Part shown: positions 1-9,096 of the stretch, piece by piece
Layout of the letters: each line of letters begins with the position of its first letter
Numbering within the stretch: position 1 is the stretch's first letter
From: Chitinophaga varians
GTDB lineage: Bacteria; Bacteroidota; Bacteroidia; Chitinophagales; Chitinophagaceae
DNA: 64,000 bases
Direction of reading: 5' to 3'
Assembly: GCF_012641275.1 (NCBI RefSeq)
Contig: NZ_JABAIA010000001.1
Location: 682,001-746,000 of the forward strand
Position numbers and translations under genes: made by a program
Notes under the pieces: generated by a model
Told to the model about the DNA's origin: nothing
The model's database searches: none
The model's input: the letters and a program-made list of their open reading frames with translations, nothing else

Positions 1-27
1 CCCAAATAACTAAATAATAACATCGCT

Positions 28-1008
28 TTGGTTTTTAAACCCGAAAACATCATCTTCCGTTCACGTCCTTACCGCTGGTTGGTTAACAGGAGTAAAACCC
101 TTATCCTGCCTGGCTTTGAAGGACTGCCACTGTATGATGTGCTGAAATATTTCGGGCAGGAAACCAAAGCAAGGGGCCTGGGTGACAGGGCCAGGGCGAT
201 TTCTTTCAACTTCCTGCTGGCCATTCCGCCTTTCTTCATTTTCCTGTTTACGCTCGTTCCCTATGTGCCGGTAAAAAACATAGAGCCTACGCTTTATGAC
301 CTGGCGCAGGACCTCACGCCCAACTACAACACCTATATGATCGTGCGGGAAATGATCCATGATTTCCTGTACACGCACCGCAACGGCCTGCTGTCGGTAG
401 CTTTCCTGATGGGCTTTTTTTATTCTTCCAATGGCGTAATGGGCATCCTGCGCTCCTTCAGTAAAATAGAAGGCGCTGGTTTCCGCAGGCGTAAATGGTG
501 GCAGAACCGCCTGATCGCCCTGGAACTGACGCTCATACTGGTCATCCTGCTACTGGTGACCGTGGCGCTGATCATCATCCAGGGCGCCACCCTCCGCTGG
601 CTGTTTAACCTCACCGGCGTACAAAACGCACGGCTGCTCAGTCTTATCGATGTGGCCCGCTGGGTGTTCATCGTATTCCTGTTTTACTCCGTAAATTCAG
701 TGCTGTACCGCATTGGCGCCGCCACTACCAAAAGGTGGAAGTTCATTACCGCCGGTGCTACCGTGAGCACCATTTTTATGATCGTCGTGACCATCGGCTT
801 TTCCTATTTTGTGAACCACTTCGGTAACTATAACAAGATCTATGGCTCTATCGGTACTATCCTGATCCTGATGTTGTGGGTGTTCTTCAATTCATTTATC
901 CTCCTGGTCGGCTTCGAGCTGAATGCCAGTATCCGCGCCCTGAGCGATGCCCGGCAGGAAAAAGAGCAGGAACAGGAAAAACCGGCCGCCAGCCCTTTAC
1001 TGCGCTAA
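28..1008 (+). CDS. YihY/BrkB-family inner-membrane protein
   Basis: Predicted polytopic membrane protein of the YihY/virulence factor BrkB family (often mislabelled RNase BN); its transport substrate is not established. About six hydrophobic segments are visible in 326 residues, near 58-82, 117-137, 163-187, 210-228, 240-262 and 275-300. The conserved stretch with SSNGVMGILRSF lies near residue 132. The N-terminal ~55 residues and a Glu/Gln-rich C-terminal tail are cytoplasmic-looking. The start used is a TTG, because no ATG occurs in frame before the first conserved segment. Only 27 bp precede it in the window, so an upstream start cannot be excluded. The next gene, 128 bp downstream, is in the same direction but probably independent. 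Confidence 0.85.
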   Translation: MVFKPENIIFRSRPYRWLVNRSKTLILPGFEGLPLYDVLKYFGQETKARGLGDRARAISFNFLLAIPPFFIFLFTLVPYVPVKNIEPTLYDLAQDLTPNYNTYMIVREMIHDFLYTHRNGLLSVAFLMGFFYSSNGVMGILRSFSKIEGAGFRRRKWWQNRLIALELTLILVILLLVTVALIIIQGATLRWLFNLTGVQNARLLSLIDVARWVFIVFLFYSVNSVLYRIGAATTKRWKFITAGATVSTIFMIVVTIGFSYFVNHFGNYNKIYGSIGTILILMLWVFFNSFILLVGFELNASIRALSDARQEKEQEQEKPAASPLLR

Positions 1009-1135
1009 TCTCTCATCTACCGAAAATTTTTATTTTAACTTTTTTTATTATATCTTTCTAAAGATATCCTGTCAACTGTCAGGAAAATTACTGTCGCATT
1101 GATTATATTTATACTGGACATGAAATCCTCATGAT

Positions 1136-1741
1136 ATGATGAAGTCCGCTCTCTACCTTGCCTGTGCCCTCGTTTTTACCGCAGCCGTACCGGCTGTCGA
1201 AAATCCGCTTGAACCTGGTGCCGCCCTTCCCAAACCTGATGTAAAATGGATGGATGTTTCGGGAAAAGAAATTTCCCTGAACAGTGCCAAAGGCACGAAT
1301 GGCCTGCTGATCGTATTTGGGGGCAACCAGTGCCCCTATATGGTACGCAACCAGGAACGGTTGCACAATATCTGCGCGTTGGCGCGTAAGAGCGGTATTG
1401 GGGTGGTAATGGTAAATTCCAATGAAGCCAATCGTACCGATGGGGATTCGTTTTCAGCCATGAAGGCCTATGCCTCGCAACATGCGTTTCAATGCTACTA
1501 TATCCTGGATAAGAATGCGGAACTGGCAGATGCTTTCGATGCCAACCATACACCGGAGTGCTACCTGTTTGACAAAAACAACCGCCTTGTGTACAAAGGT
1601 GCTATTGATGATAACCCAGGCAATGCAGATGCGGTAAAAACCCGTCACCTGCAAAATGCCATCACTGAGTTGCTGGCCGGCAAATCCATTACCACCAACA
1701 CTTCCAGCACACTGGGCTGTAATATCAAAAGAAACCGCTGA
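1136..1741 (+). CDS. Secreted thioredoxin-like / peroxiredoxin-like protein
   Basis: The protein has 201 residues. An N-terminal hydrophobic segment (about residues 3-20) looks like a signal peptide, so it probably acts in the periplasm. The rest has a thioredoxin fold: an AhpC/TSA-like start (GAALPKPDVKWMD), strand GLLIVFGG, then NQCPYMV with a single active-site cysteine (C66). The family often carries CNHCPY there, so one Cys is replaced by Asn. The C-terminus ends in GCNIKR (C195), resembling the GCSIKW tail of PRX-like-1 proteins, and that cysteine could act as resolving residue. A cis-Pro-type loop (HTPECYLFD) is present. Redox function is inferred from the fold; the substrate is unknown. 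Its stop abuts the convergent M14 peptidase gene, so the two share a 3' boundary with no spacer. Confidence 0.8.
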   Translation: MMKSALYLACALVFTAAVPAVENPLEPGAALPKPDVKWMDVSGKEISLNSAKGTNGLLIVFGGNQCPYMVRNQERLHNICALARKSGIGVVMVNSNEANRTDGDSFSAMKAYASQHAFQCYYILDKNAELADAFDANHTPECYLFDKNNRLVYKGAIDDNPGNADAVKTRHLQNAITELLAGKSITTNTSSTLGCNIKRNR

Positions 1742-4273
1742 TTACTGTCCAACGAGGAATACCGCGTTACTGAACATCAGCTTACCATTTTCCCAGAAAC
1801 TTCTGAACAGCGGGTTATCGGCCAGGATGACCACAGCGCCGTTGCCCATTTCCTTTACACCGAACAGCAGCCCGTCTTTTAACCGGTTACGGGTGTCTGC
1901 GCCCACGAAACCACTGAGGTAATTGTCTTTCTTTAAAACGCCTACATTCCAGCCTCCGTTATCAATGAATTCATACAACCGGCTATCCTGTTTAAGGGTG
2001 TAATAAGTCCCAGGATAACCGAAGGCCAGTGGATGTGTGGTGTCCATCTCCACTTTAAAGATAGCGCCCGGAATAAACTGGCGTACACTTTCCCGTTCAC
2101 GGTTGCCGTAAGGCTTCAGCGCATCATAGGAAGATTCATCCAGTTGTTTGTTCTTTTCCGGCGCCGGCCCTTCTTTTTCTTTTTTCTCCCTGATGCCCCA
2201 TTCGGCCGCAGCCACCTGTGCTACGGCACTTTCAATGGCAATCAGTTTACCGCCGTTACTGATCCAATCTTTCAAACGTTCGGTGGCGGCCTTGTCTGTA
2301 AATGTTTTATAGTCGCCGTCTGGCAGTATCAGCACATCTGTCTGGTCCCACTTCACCGCATTAAGATTTCGTTCATTCACGACCGTTACAGGATACCCCA
2401 GTTGCTGTTCAAAGAAATGCCATATCTCTCCCACGCCCAGCGAAGATACATTGTCACCGGTGACCAGTACTACTTTGGGAGCTTTGATATAACGAATTCT
2501 GTCCGAGCCGAAGTCCATCCCTTTCTCTACAAAACCCGTTGCCACGGCATCGAGCGTGATTTTGAACTTATCAGCCTGCGAAGTGATGAAGTTATCGAAC
2601 GGTACGCCGTTGCTGCTGTTGCCGGTACGGGTGATCACGAGCGTGCCCGCAGGGAATGTTTTACCGCCTGAAGTAAAAGGCGCTTCCGTGAAACGCACTT
2701 TCATGCCGTATTTGAGCAGTGCGGAAAGGAATTTCACGTCTCGCACACTGTTCCATTGTGCCAGGTAAGCGTATGGATGTTGCGCGGCCAGTGCTGTGTT
2801 AGCCGGTGCTGCCGGTGCGTCCGCAGCCGGTGTCAGCGGTTGTTTCAGCGCGTAAGATGTCAGTCCGTACACATAAGGCATGGCCCATGCGGTAATGTCA
2901 TATGTCACAGAGTCCGTGAGGTGGGACGTAGGCTCAAACAGCACGCGCAGCATATTGGAGCGGGGCTGATAAGCATTGATCACCAGGTCTTCCTTACTGA
3001 TGGAGAAGGCCTCCGTTTTACCAGTGAAGTAGTTAAACCCGCTGGCGCTGCCGATATTGGCGCCGTAGCCGAAGGCGATATTGTTTTTACGCAGTAGTTC
3101 CGCCAGGCCGTTCAGTTTCTCGGGGTTTCCATTGGCTTTGATCACATAGGATTTATAACCGCCCTGCGGGTCTTTCTTAGCTGTTTCAAAGTACTGCACA
3201 TATTCCTTGAGGATGCGGCCAGCCTGCTGGGAAGCCACTTCGACGGTAGACATGCCGGTAGTAAAGTGATGTGCGATACGGTCTGTCAGGGTAAGCGTAT
3301 CACCGTCCCGTTTCAATACCGCCACGCCGGCGCGGCCACTGCCGCCCTGTTCGTAGGTCATGCCAATAGCGCCGTTATACATCGGATAGGTATCACCGTA
3401 GCTGGGATAAAAAAGGTCAAAACGTTCTTTGGTAAAATAGAGCCATCCTTCCTGATCGAAATATTTTGCGTTGTTTTTGCCGATCATCACCTGGACTTCG
3501 CGCTGCCAGGGTGTGATAGCGTCATGGAAAGGCTCTGCTGCCGGCGCAAAATAGTAGGGCGCCTCGATTTCCTGTTCATGGAAATCCACATGCAGCTGTG
3601 GCATCCATTGGTTGTAGCGGCCCACCCGTTGCTGTGATTCACGCTGCGTTTGCCATGCCCAGTCACGGTTCAGGTCAAAGTAATAGTGGTTGGGCCTTCC
3701 ACCGGGCCAGGGCTCATTATGTTCACGGGAATAACGGTTCACGTCCGGCTGCAGGCTGCGTACCGCATTATAGAAATTGACATAGCGCTCACGCCCGTCA
3801 GGGTTGAGGCAGGGGTCTATCACCACCACGGTATTTTGCAGCCACTGGTGCGTTTGTGCGTTGCCGTTATTCACCAGTTCATACAGTGTTTTCATGGCGG
3901 CTTCGGTAGAAACGGCCTCGTTGCCATGTACGTTGTAGCTAAGCCAAACGATCACGGGCTGGTCGGCTGACTGGCCGCCTTTGGCCATAGACATATCGAG
4001 GCTTCTTTGCCGGATCTCGTCCAGCCGGCTGAAATTGGCCGGGGAAGCGATGGTAGCGGTAATGAGCGGACGGCCTTCATAGGTGGTGCCGTATTGTTCC
4101 ACCTTCACATTTTTGGCCGTAGCCGCCACCTGCCTGAAGTAATCCAGTACACGGTAATGAGGGGTGAACTGGCTACCCAATGGGTAACCCAAAAACTGGT
4201 CAGGCGTAGGGATCTGGGCCATAGCGGAGGTAAAGCCAAGCAACAGCAGTGCCAGAAGAAGACGTTGGCGCAT
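1742..4273 (-). CDS. M14-family zinc carboxypeptidase-like metallopeptidase
   Basis: Secreted zinc peptidase of family M14, 843 residues from the ATG at 4273. This start puts the signal peptide (MRQRLLLALLLLGFTSAMAQ) at the N-terminus; the frame is open further upstream but would overlap the divergent ggt start. Zinc-binding HGNE lies at 116-119, the third ligand is probably H232 in DFHE, and the catalytic Glu is probably E307 in TYEQGG. The C-terminal half, about residues 470-840, resembles the large extension seen in Bacteroidota M14 proteins, with a GATase-like region near VLILPDGDY. It probably removes C-terminal residues from peptides in the periplasm or outside. It is divergent from ggt, with which it shares a 67-bp promoter region. 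Both could serve peptide or glutathione scavenging (inference). Confidence 0.88.
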   Translation of the reverse strand: MRQRLLLALLLLGFTSAMAQIPTPDQFLGYPLGSQFTPHYRVLDYFRQVAATAKNVKVEQYGTTYEGRPLITATIASPANFSRLDEIRQRSLDMSMAKGGQSADQPVIVWLSYNVHGNEAVSTEAAMKTLYELVNNGNAQTHQWLQNTVVVIDPCLNPDGRERYVNFYNAVRSLQPDVNRYSREHNEPWPGGRPNHYYFDLNRDWAWQTQRESQQRVGRYNQWMPQLHVDFHEQEIEAPYYFAPAAEPFHDAITPWQREVQVMIGKNNAKYFDQEGWLYFTKERFDLFYPSYGDTYPMYNGAIGMTYEQGGSGRAGVAVLKRDGDTLTLTDRIAHHFTTGMSTVEVASQQAGRILKEYVQYFETAKKDPQGGYKSYVIKANGNPEKLNGLAELLRKNNIAFGYGANIGSASGFNYFTGKTEAFSISKEDLVINAYQPRSNMLRVLFEPTSHLTDSVTYDITAWAMPYVYGLTSYALKQPLTPAADAPAAPANTALAAQHPYAYLAQWNSVRDVKFLSALLKYGMKVRFTEAPFTSGGKTFPAGTLVITRTGNSSNGVPFDNFITSQADKFKITLDAVATGFVEKGMDFGSDRIRYIKAPKVVLVTGDNVSSLGVGEIWHFFEQQLGYPVTVVNERNLNAVKWDQTDVLILPDGDYKTFTDKAATERLKDWISNGGKLIAIESAVAQVAAAEWGIREKKEKEGPAPEKNKQLDESSYDALKPYGNRERESVRQFIPGAIFKVEMDTTHPLAFGYPGTYYTLKQDSRLYEFIDNGGWNVGVLKKDNYLSGFVGADTRNRLKDGLLFGVKEMGNGAVVILADNPLFRSFWENGKLMFSNAVFLVGQ

Positions 4274-4340
4274 AGCAACAAATAGTTTGATACCGTAAGA
4301 TAGGGATTGTTTTGTTAATTTACACGCAAACAGAAGTATC

Positions 4341-6047
4341 ATGCGTTATCAGATCATGTTGGGCCTGGTGGTAAGCTGTTTCTATACAGCCAGTGCCCAG
4401 TCCCCGATTCAACAGCTCCGGCCTTATGACTATCAGATTGAGAAAAACATCACCGTACCGCATGGGGCGGTAGTATCCGCACATCCGCTGGCCAGCCGCG
4501 TAGGCGCCATGATCTTGCAGCAGGGCGGCAATGCCGTAGATGCGGCCATCGCTACCCAGCTGGCGCTGGCCGTAGTATATCCCGGCGCCGGTAACCTCGG
4601 CGGCGGTGGTTTTATGGTGGCCCGTCTCGCCAACGGCACACAGGTAGCGCTGGACTACCGGGAAACAGCGCCGGCCAAAGCCAGCAGGGACATGTACCTC
4701 GACAGCGCCGGCAATCCCATTACTACACTGAGCCTCGACGGCCATCTCGCCGCCGGCATCCCCGGCACGGTGGCCGGCCTCTTCGCGTCCATGAAATATG
4801 CCAGGCTGCCTTTCGCCAAACTGATAGCCCCTGCTATCCTGCTGGCAGAAAAAGGTTTCGCCATCACCGCCTCGGAAGCTTCCAACCTCAATGCCTATAA
4901 AGCCGATTTCCAGCGTCTCAATACCCAACCCACCGCTTTCGTAAAAGAACAGCCCTGGAAAGAAGGTGATACACTTATACAGAAAGACCTCGCCCATACG
5001 CTGACGCTTATACGAAACAAGGGCGCAGCAGGCTTCTACGAAGGGGAAACGGCCGCCAATATTGTAGCTGAGATGCAGCGGGGCCATGGCATCATGACCC
5101 TGGCCGACCTGAAAAACTATAAAGCGCGCGAAAGGAAAGCCCTGTCTTTTAACTATAAAGGCTATACGATTGTGACCATGCCACTCCCTTCCAGCGGCGG
5201 TATCTGCCTGCAGCAAATGATGGGCATGATGGAAAATTACCCGGTGGCGCAATGGGGATTTCATTCTCCCCAAGCCGTGCAGCTGATGATTGAAGTGGAA
5301 AGGAGAGCCTACGCCGACCGCGCCCGGTACCTCGGCGATCCTGATTTTGTAAAGGTCCCGGTGGCGCAGCTCACCAGTAAAAAATACCTGGCCACCCGCA
5401 TGGCGGACTTTGCACCCGGTAAAGCCGGCAGCAGCGAAACCACTAAGGCAGGCACTTTCCCGGAAAGTGAAGAAACCACCCATCTCAGCATTATCGATGA
5501 CAAAGGCAACGCCGTAGCCGTTACCACCACGCTCAATGGCCACTACGGCAGCCGTACCGTGGCAGGTAAAGCCGGTTTCCTGCTCAACAACGAGATGGAC
5601 GATTTCAGCGTAAAACCCGGCGTACCTAATATGTACGGCCTTGTAGGCACAGAAGCCAATGCCATCGCCCCCGGCAAACGCATGCTGAGCTCCATGACGC
5701 CTACAATCGTGTTACAGGGAAAACAACCGTTGTATTCCCTCGGTACGCCAGGCGGTTCCACCATTATCACCTCCGTTTTCCAGACATTGATGAACACACT
5801 TGAGTTCGGCCTTTCACCGGCTGATGCCATCAACAAACCCAAGTTCCACCATCAGTGGCTGCCCGATGAAATAGCTGTGGAAAGAGATTTTCCGGAAGAA
5901 GTGATCACTGCGCTGCAACAGATGGGTTATAAAGTCGTGAAACGTAATCCCATCGGCCGTTCCGAAATTATTAAACGGACACCCGGCACACACATGCTCG
6001 ACGCTGCAGGCGACAAACGGGGCGATGACAGCGCAGCAGGTTATTAA
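4341..6047 (+). CDS. ggt: Gamma-glutamyltransferase (Ntn-hydrolase)
   Basis: Periplasmic gamma-glutamyltransferase that transfers or hydrolyses gamma-glutamyl groups from glutathione and related peptides. It has 568 residues, the family's usual length. A signal peptide ends near residue 19 (TASAQ). The large-subunit signature GNAVDAAIATQLALAVV (63-79) and GGGGFM (87-92) are present. The autocleavage and nucleophile site is TTHLSI with the catalytic Thr at about T379, followed by VAVTTTLN. Further conserved small-subunit segments are SSMTPTIV and GTPGGSTI. It heads a + strand series with short gaps (29 bp to the DinB-like gene), probably one operon down to the TraB/GumN gene. Identification is firm; the physiological substrate is not shown. 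Confidence 0.95.
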   Translation: MRYQIMLGLVVSCFYTASAQSPIQQLRPYDYQIEKNITVPHGAVVSAHPLASRVGAMILQQGGNAVDAAIATQLALAVVYPGAGNLGGGGFMVARLANGTQVALDYRETAPAKASRDMYLDSAGNPITTLSLDGHLAAGIPGTVAGLFASMKYARLPFAKLIAPAILLAEKGFAITASEASNLNAYKADFQRLNTQPTAFVKEQPWKEGDTLIQKDLAHTLTLIRNKGAAGFYEGETAANIVAEMQRGHGIMTLADLKNYKARERKALSFNYKGYTIVTMPLPSSGGICLQQMMGMMENYPVAQWGFHSPQAVQLMIEVERRAYADRARYLGDPDFVKVPVAQLTSKKYLATRMADFAPGKAGSSETTKAGTFPESEETTHLSIIDDKGNAVAVTTTLNGHYGSRTVAGKAGFLLNNEMDDFSVKPGVPNMYGLVGTEANAIAPGKRMLSSMTPTIVLQGKQPLYSLGTPGGSTIITSVFQTLMNTLEFGLSPADAINKPKFHHQWLPDEIAVERDFPEEVITALQQMGYKVVKRNPIGRSEIIKRTPGTHMLDAAGDKRGDDSAAGY

Positions 6048-6076
6048 GATATTCGAAAATCAAAAAAAATATTTAT

Positions 6077-6598
6077 ATGCAACTCTATCTCGACAGCGCG
6101 TTACAACGGTTCCGCTCCTATTACGATATGGGCACCAAAACCATTGAACGGCTGGATACGCCCCAGCTGCACTGGCAGCCACAGGGTGAACCCAACAGCA
6201 TCGCTATGATCGTAAAACACCTGCGCGGCAATATGTTGTCCCGCTGGACAGACTTCCTCACCAGCGATGGTGAGAAACGCGACCGTCACCGTGACGAAGA
6301 ATTTGAAGAAGACCAGGCCAGCAAAGAAACTGTCCTGCAACGCTGGCACGAAGGCTGGGCATGCCTCCTGAAAGCTGTCGGCAGCCTCACGCCGGACGAT
6401 CTCGAAAAAACCGTGTACATCCGTGCTGAAGCTCATTCCGTACTCGACGCCATCAACCGGCAAATGACCCATGTGCCCTATCACGTAGGACAGATGGTAT
6501 ATATCGGCAAAATGATTCTGGGCGAAAACTGGCAAAGCCTTTCTATTCCCAAAGGCCAGTCAGAAGCTTTCAACCAGCAAAAATTCGGGAACAAATAA
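6077..6598 (+). CDS. DinB-like (DUF1572) four-helix protein
   Basis: A 173-residue protein of the DinB/YfiT-like fold, DUF1572 branch. It is predicted to be a four-helix bundle that binds a metal through histidines. The likely ligands are the His in IVKHLRGN (near 48) and the two in MTHVPYHVGQM (near 131-136). Such proteins are proposed to be thiol-dependent transferases or hydrolases, but no activity is established for this branch. Its stop codon overlaps the next gene's start (TAATG), so translation is probably coupled to the small lipoprotein. Confidence 0.82.
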   Translation: MQLYLDSALQRFRSYYDMGTKTIERLDTPQLHWQPQGEPNSIAMIVKHLRGNMLSRWTDFLTSDGEKRDRHRDEEFEEDQASKETVLQRWHEGWACLLKAVGSLTPDDLEKTVYIRAEAHSVLDAINRQMTHVPYHVGQMVYIGKMILGENWQSLSIPKGQSEAFNQQKFGNK

Positions 6599-7023
6599 TG
6601 ATGAAACTACGTACTATCTTCACCGTTATCCTGCCCGCAATGGCGTTGTTCGCCTGTAACACCGGCAGGACAGACGAATTGCTGAAGCATAAGAAATGGC
6701 GTGTATACGATGTAAAAGTGCCGCAGGGCGACCCGTACAATAACACCCAGCTCATTCAGGCCAAAGACCTGAAAGACGGTTATTACACCGACGTATACTA
6801 CCAGTTCCTGGACAACAATGTATTTGTGGCCACCATCGCGGGCAAACCGGATTCGGGCAAATACTTTCTGCTCAGCAACGGCAAGGTGATCTCCGTCACC
6901 GCCTCCAACGGCTCCCGTACGGCGGAAAACCTGGTCACCGTGGAAAAGCTGGATGAATCCCACTTTGATATGAAAGTGAAATCCGGCGATTACCATTTTA
7001 TTCTGCGTACCCGAAAAGAATAG
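6598..7023 (+). CDS. Small putative lipoprotein
   Basis: A 141-residue protein with a lipoprotein signal: charged start, hydrophobic run and lipobox ALFAC with the acylated Cys at about residue 20. The mature part (about 120 residues) is beta-rich and begins with a motif often seen in Bacteroidota lipocalin-like proteins (LLKHKKWRVYDVKV), then a strand containing YYQFLDNNVFV. That suggests a lipocalin-like or META-like barrel, but I cannot name the family. The start overlaps the upstream stop by one base, and there are two consecutive Met codons. It lies in the ggt run, 6 bp before the BioF-like gene. Confidence 0.7.
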   Translation: MMKLRTIFTVILPAMALFACNTGRTDELLKHKKWRVYDVKVPQGDPYNNTQLIQAKDLKDGYYTDVYYQFLDNNVFVATIAGKPDSGKYFLLSNGKVISVTASNGSRTAENLVTVEKLDESHFDMKVKSGDYHFILRTRKE

Positions 7024-7029
7024 CTACCT

Positions 7030-8085
7030 ATGCTTCTACACACCGATATTACCCCGGGAAGGACCGCTACAGTTGACAATCGCAGCTGCCTTTTTTTCTC
7101 GGGCTTCTCCTATCTCGGTCTACATCAGCAACCCGCTTTTAAAAGCGCCTTCATGGAAGGCATCCACCGTTATGGAACGCTTTATCCCTCTTCCAGGGCG
7201 GGCAATGTGCGGTTGTCGCTTTTTGAAGAGATGGAACACGCGCTCTGCACCCACCTGGAGCAGCAGGCCGCAGTAGTGCTTTCTTCCGGTTATATGGCTG
7301 CGCAGGCGGCCATCCACTATGCCGCCACCCGTGGCCAGCTCTGTTATGCGCCCGGCGCCCATCCGGCATTGTGGCTTGGCACACCGCAGCTGCCGGCCGT
7401 CGACAGGGCACAATGGGAGCAGGAGACGATTGCGCGTGTGAACGGTGACGCAGATCATCATTACGTGATCGTCACCGATGCGCTGAACCCTATCACCGGG
7501 GAGGTATATGCTTTCGACTGGCTCCGCCTGTTGCAACGCAAAGTACTGGTACTGATAGACGATTCTCATGGCATCGGCATCCTTGGCCCCCGCGGCCAGG
7601 GAAGCATTCACCTGCTGCCCGGCACGGAACAGGTGCGTTATCTTATTACCGCTTCGCTGGCCAAGGCTTACAGCGTAGAAGGCGGTGTAGTGGCGGGCCA
7701 TGCCGCCGATATCGCCGCACTGAAAAAGAACGGCTTTTTCACGGGCAGCACTCCAATGATGCCGGCCGGCGCGCATGCCTGGCTGCAGTCAGCCGACCTC
7801 GTCCGGCAACAACGGATGCAGCTGCAACAGAACGTGGCCTACTTCCTGCACCTGGCGGCCAATTCGGCGATTCACAACCCGCATGGGCTACCGGTGTTCA
7901 TCCTGCCACAACCGGCAGAAAAACCACCGCTGTTAAACTATCTGGCTGAACGGGATGTTATCATTTCCAGTTTCCCTTACCCGTTTCCCCACAGCCAACC
8001 GGTAAACAGGGCCATTATATCTGCACTGCATACCCAGCAGGATATCCTGTCCCTTTACCAGTTCCTGAAAGAATATGGTTATTAA
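7030..8085 (+). CDS. BioF/KBL-like PLP-dependent aminotransferase-fold enzyme
   Basis: Fold-type I PLP enzyme of the alpha-oxoamine synthase group (8-amino-7-oxononanoate synthase, 2-amino-3-ketobutyrate CoA ligase). Visible motifs are FSGFSYLGL (23-31), the SSGYMA loop near 85-90, the PLP-ring Asp/His motif IDDSHGIGILG (176-186) and the Schiff-base lysine in TASLAKAYSVEGG at K212. At 351 residues it is shorter than typical BioF (about 385), with a short N-terminus. There is no biotin gene nearby: the neighbours are a lipoprotein 6 bp upstream and a TraB/GumN gene 18 bp downstream. The acyl-CoA and amino acid used are unknown. I leave the symbol blank because bioF function is unproven. Confidence 0.8.
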   Translation: MLLHTDITPGRTATVDNRSCLFFSGFSYLGLHQQPAFKSAFMEGIHRYGTLYPSSRAGNVRLSLFEEMEHALCTHLEQQAAVVLSSGYMAAQAAIHYAATRGQLCYAPGAHPALWLGTPQLPAVDRAQWEQETIARVNGDADHHYVIVTDALNPITGEVYAFDWLRLLQRKVLVLIDDSHGIGILGPRGQGSIHLLPGTEQVRYLITASLAKAYSVEGGVVAGHAADIAALKKNGFFTGSTPMMPAGAHAWLQSADLVRQQRMQLQQNVAYFLHLAANSAIHNPHGLPVFILPQPAEKPPLLNYLAERDVIISSFPYPFPHSQPVNRAIISALHTQQDILSLYQFLKEYGY

Positions 8086-8103
8086 CAATAAAAAATCTCG
8101 TCA

Positions 8104-8973
8104 ATGTTACGCCCTCTGAAAACCCTCGCTCCCTTGCTCCTGGCGCTGCTGATACAGCTCTCAGGCCATGCACAGGGTAAATCCCTGTTATGGAAAGTAA
8201 CCGGTAAAGGCCTTAGCGCCCCCTCCTATCTCTTTGGCACCATGCACCTGGTCTGTAAAAATGACTTGTCTTTTGCCCCTGCCGTCACCAACGCCTTGCA
8301 GGGCGCCCAGACAATGTGTATGGAAATAGACCTGATGTCCAACAACAAGGACAAACTGCAGTCGCTGATATTCAACCAGGCCGATGACTATTCCCTGCGG
8401 AAATTATTCGAGCCTTCACAATACGCCATGGTAGACCAGTTCTTCCAGGACTCCCTGCACTTCAGCCTTGCTCCGCTCGACAAAGCCAAACCTTTTATGC
8501 TGACCACCCTGCTGATGATGAAACAGGTACCCTGCCAGAACCAGGACATCGCTGCACCCGACAGGGAGCTGGCCACCCTGGCCACCACCAAAAACATACC
8601 CATCGCCACCCTCGAAACAGTGGAATCGCAGATGGCCCTCTTTGACAGTATCCCCGATAAAACAGAAGCAGAAATGATCGTGCGACTGGTACAGGATATC
8701 AAGAACAATGACAAGGAAGCCCGCGTGATGCTGGACACCTGGAAACAACAGGACCTTGATAAACTGTACAAATTAGTTATACAATCCCCTGATCTGAAAG
8801 ATTATCAGGACCTGATGCTCTTTCGCCGTAATGCAGCATGGGTACCACAGCTCGAACAGCTGATGTCCAAAGGGCCGGTGTTCGTTGCCGTAGGCGCCGC
8901 ACACCTGGCGGGCGCCAAAGGGCTTATTGCTCTTTTAAGAAAAGAAGGATATAAAGTGGAAGCCGTCAACTGA
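8104..8973 (+). CDS. TraB/GumN family protein
   Basis: A 289-residue secreted or membrane-anchored protein with an N-terminal signal (LLLALLIQLSGHAQ). It matches the TraB/GumN (TIKI-like, erythromycin-esterase-fold) family: LFGTMHL near residues 43-49 and the C-terminal VAVGAAHLAGAKGLIALL, which carries the second conserved His. The family is predicted to be a metalloprotease-like hydrolase; eukaryotic TIKI proteins cleave Wnt. No bacterial substrate is established. It is the last gene of the + strand run, and is followed by long inverted repeats. Confidence 0.85.
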   Translation: MLRPLKTLAPLLLALLIQLSGHAQGKSLLWKVTGKGLSAPSYLFGTMHLVCKNDLSFAPAVTNALQGAQTMCMEIDLMSNNKDKLQSLIFNQADDYSLRKLFEPSQYAMVDQFFQDSLHFSLAPLDKAKPFMLTTLLMMKQVPCQNQDIAAPDRELATLATTKNIPIATLETVESQMALFDSIPDKTEAEMIVRLVQDIKNNDKEARVMLDTWKQQDLDKLYKLVIQSPDLKDYQDLMLFRRNAAWVPQLEQLMSKGPVFVAVGAAHLAGAKGLIALLRKEGYKVEAVN

Positions 8974-8981
8974 TTATTTCG

Positions 8982-9077
8982 CCATTCAGTTATTTTGTTA
9001 TTTGAACATTTGTTGATTCCCGCAGGCTGTACGGGCCTAAAATTGATAAATGATCAAATAACAAAATAACTAAATGG
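8982..9077. repeat. 30-bp near-perfect inverted repeat pair
   Basis: Arms at 8982-9011 and 9048-9077 are complementary at 28 of 30 positions, separated by 36 bp. The arms are A+T-rich (core GTTATTTTGTTATTTG) and the spacer contains a small CCCG/CGGG hairpin. The pair fills almost the whole space between the TraB/GumN gene and the tamB promoter. It could fold as a long terminator-like stem, although there is no T-tract, or it could be a small repeat element. The first bases of the window (3-22) contain a similar AAATAACTAAATAA string. Confidence 0.75.
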
Positions 9078-9088
9078 CCAATAACCCC

Positions 9089-9096
9089 TATTTTTG
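9089..9096 (+). promoter_or_regulatory. Candidate -7 box (TATTTTTG) for the tamB-like gene
   Basis: TATTTTTG fits the Bacteroidota -7 consensus TAnnTTTG exactly and is followed by a near-copy (TAAACTTTG). It overlaps the TTG that is the first possible start codon of the tamB-like frame. If it is used as a promoter, that TTG cannot be the start. Confidence 0.4.

Noticed and set aside
7030..8085. Naming the PLP enzyme bioF
   Set aside because: No other biotin gene is near, the protein is short, and family motifs do not separate BioF from KBL and related synthases.
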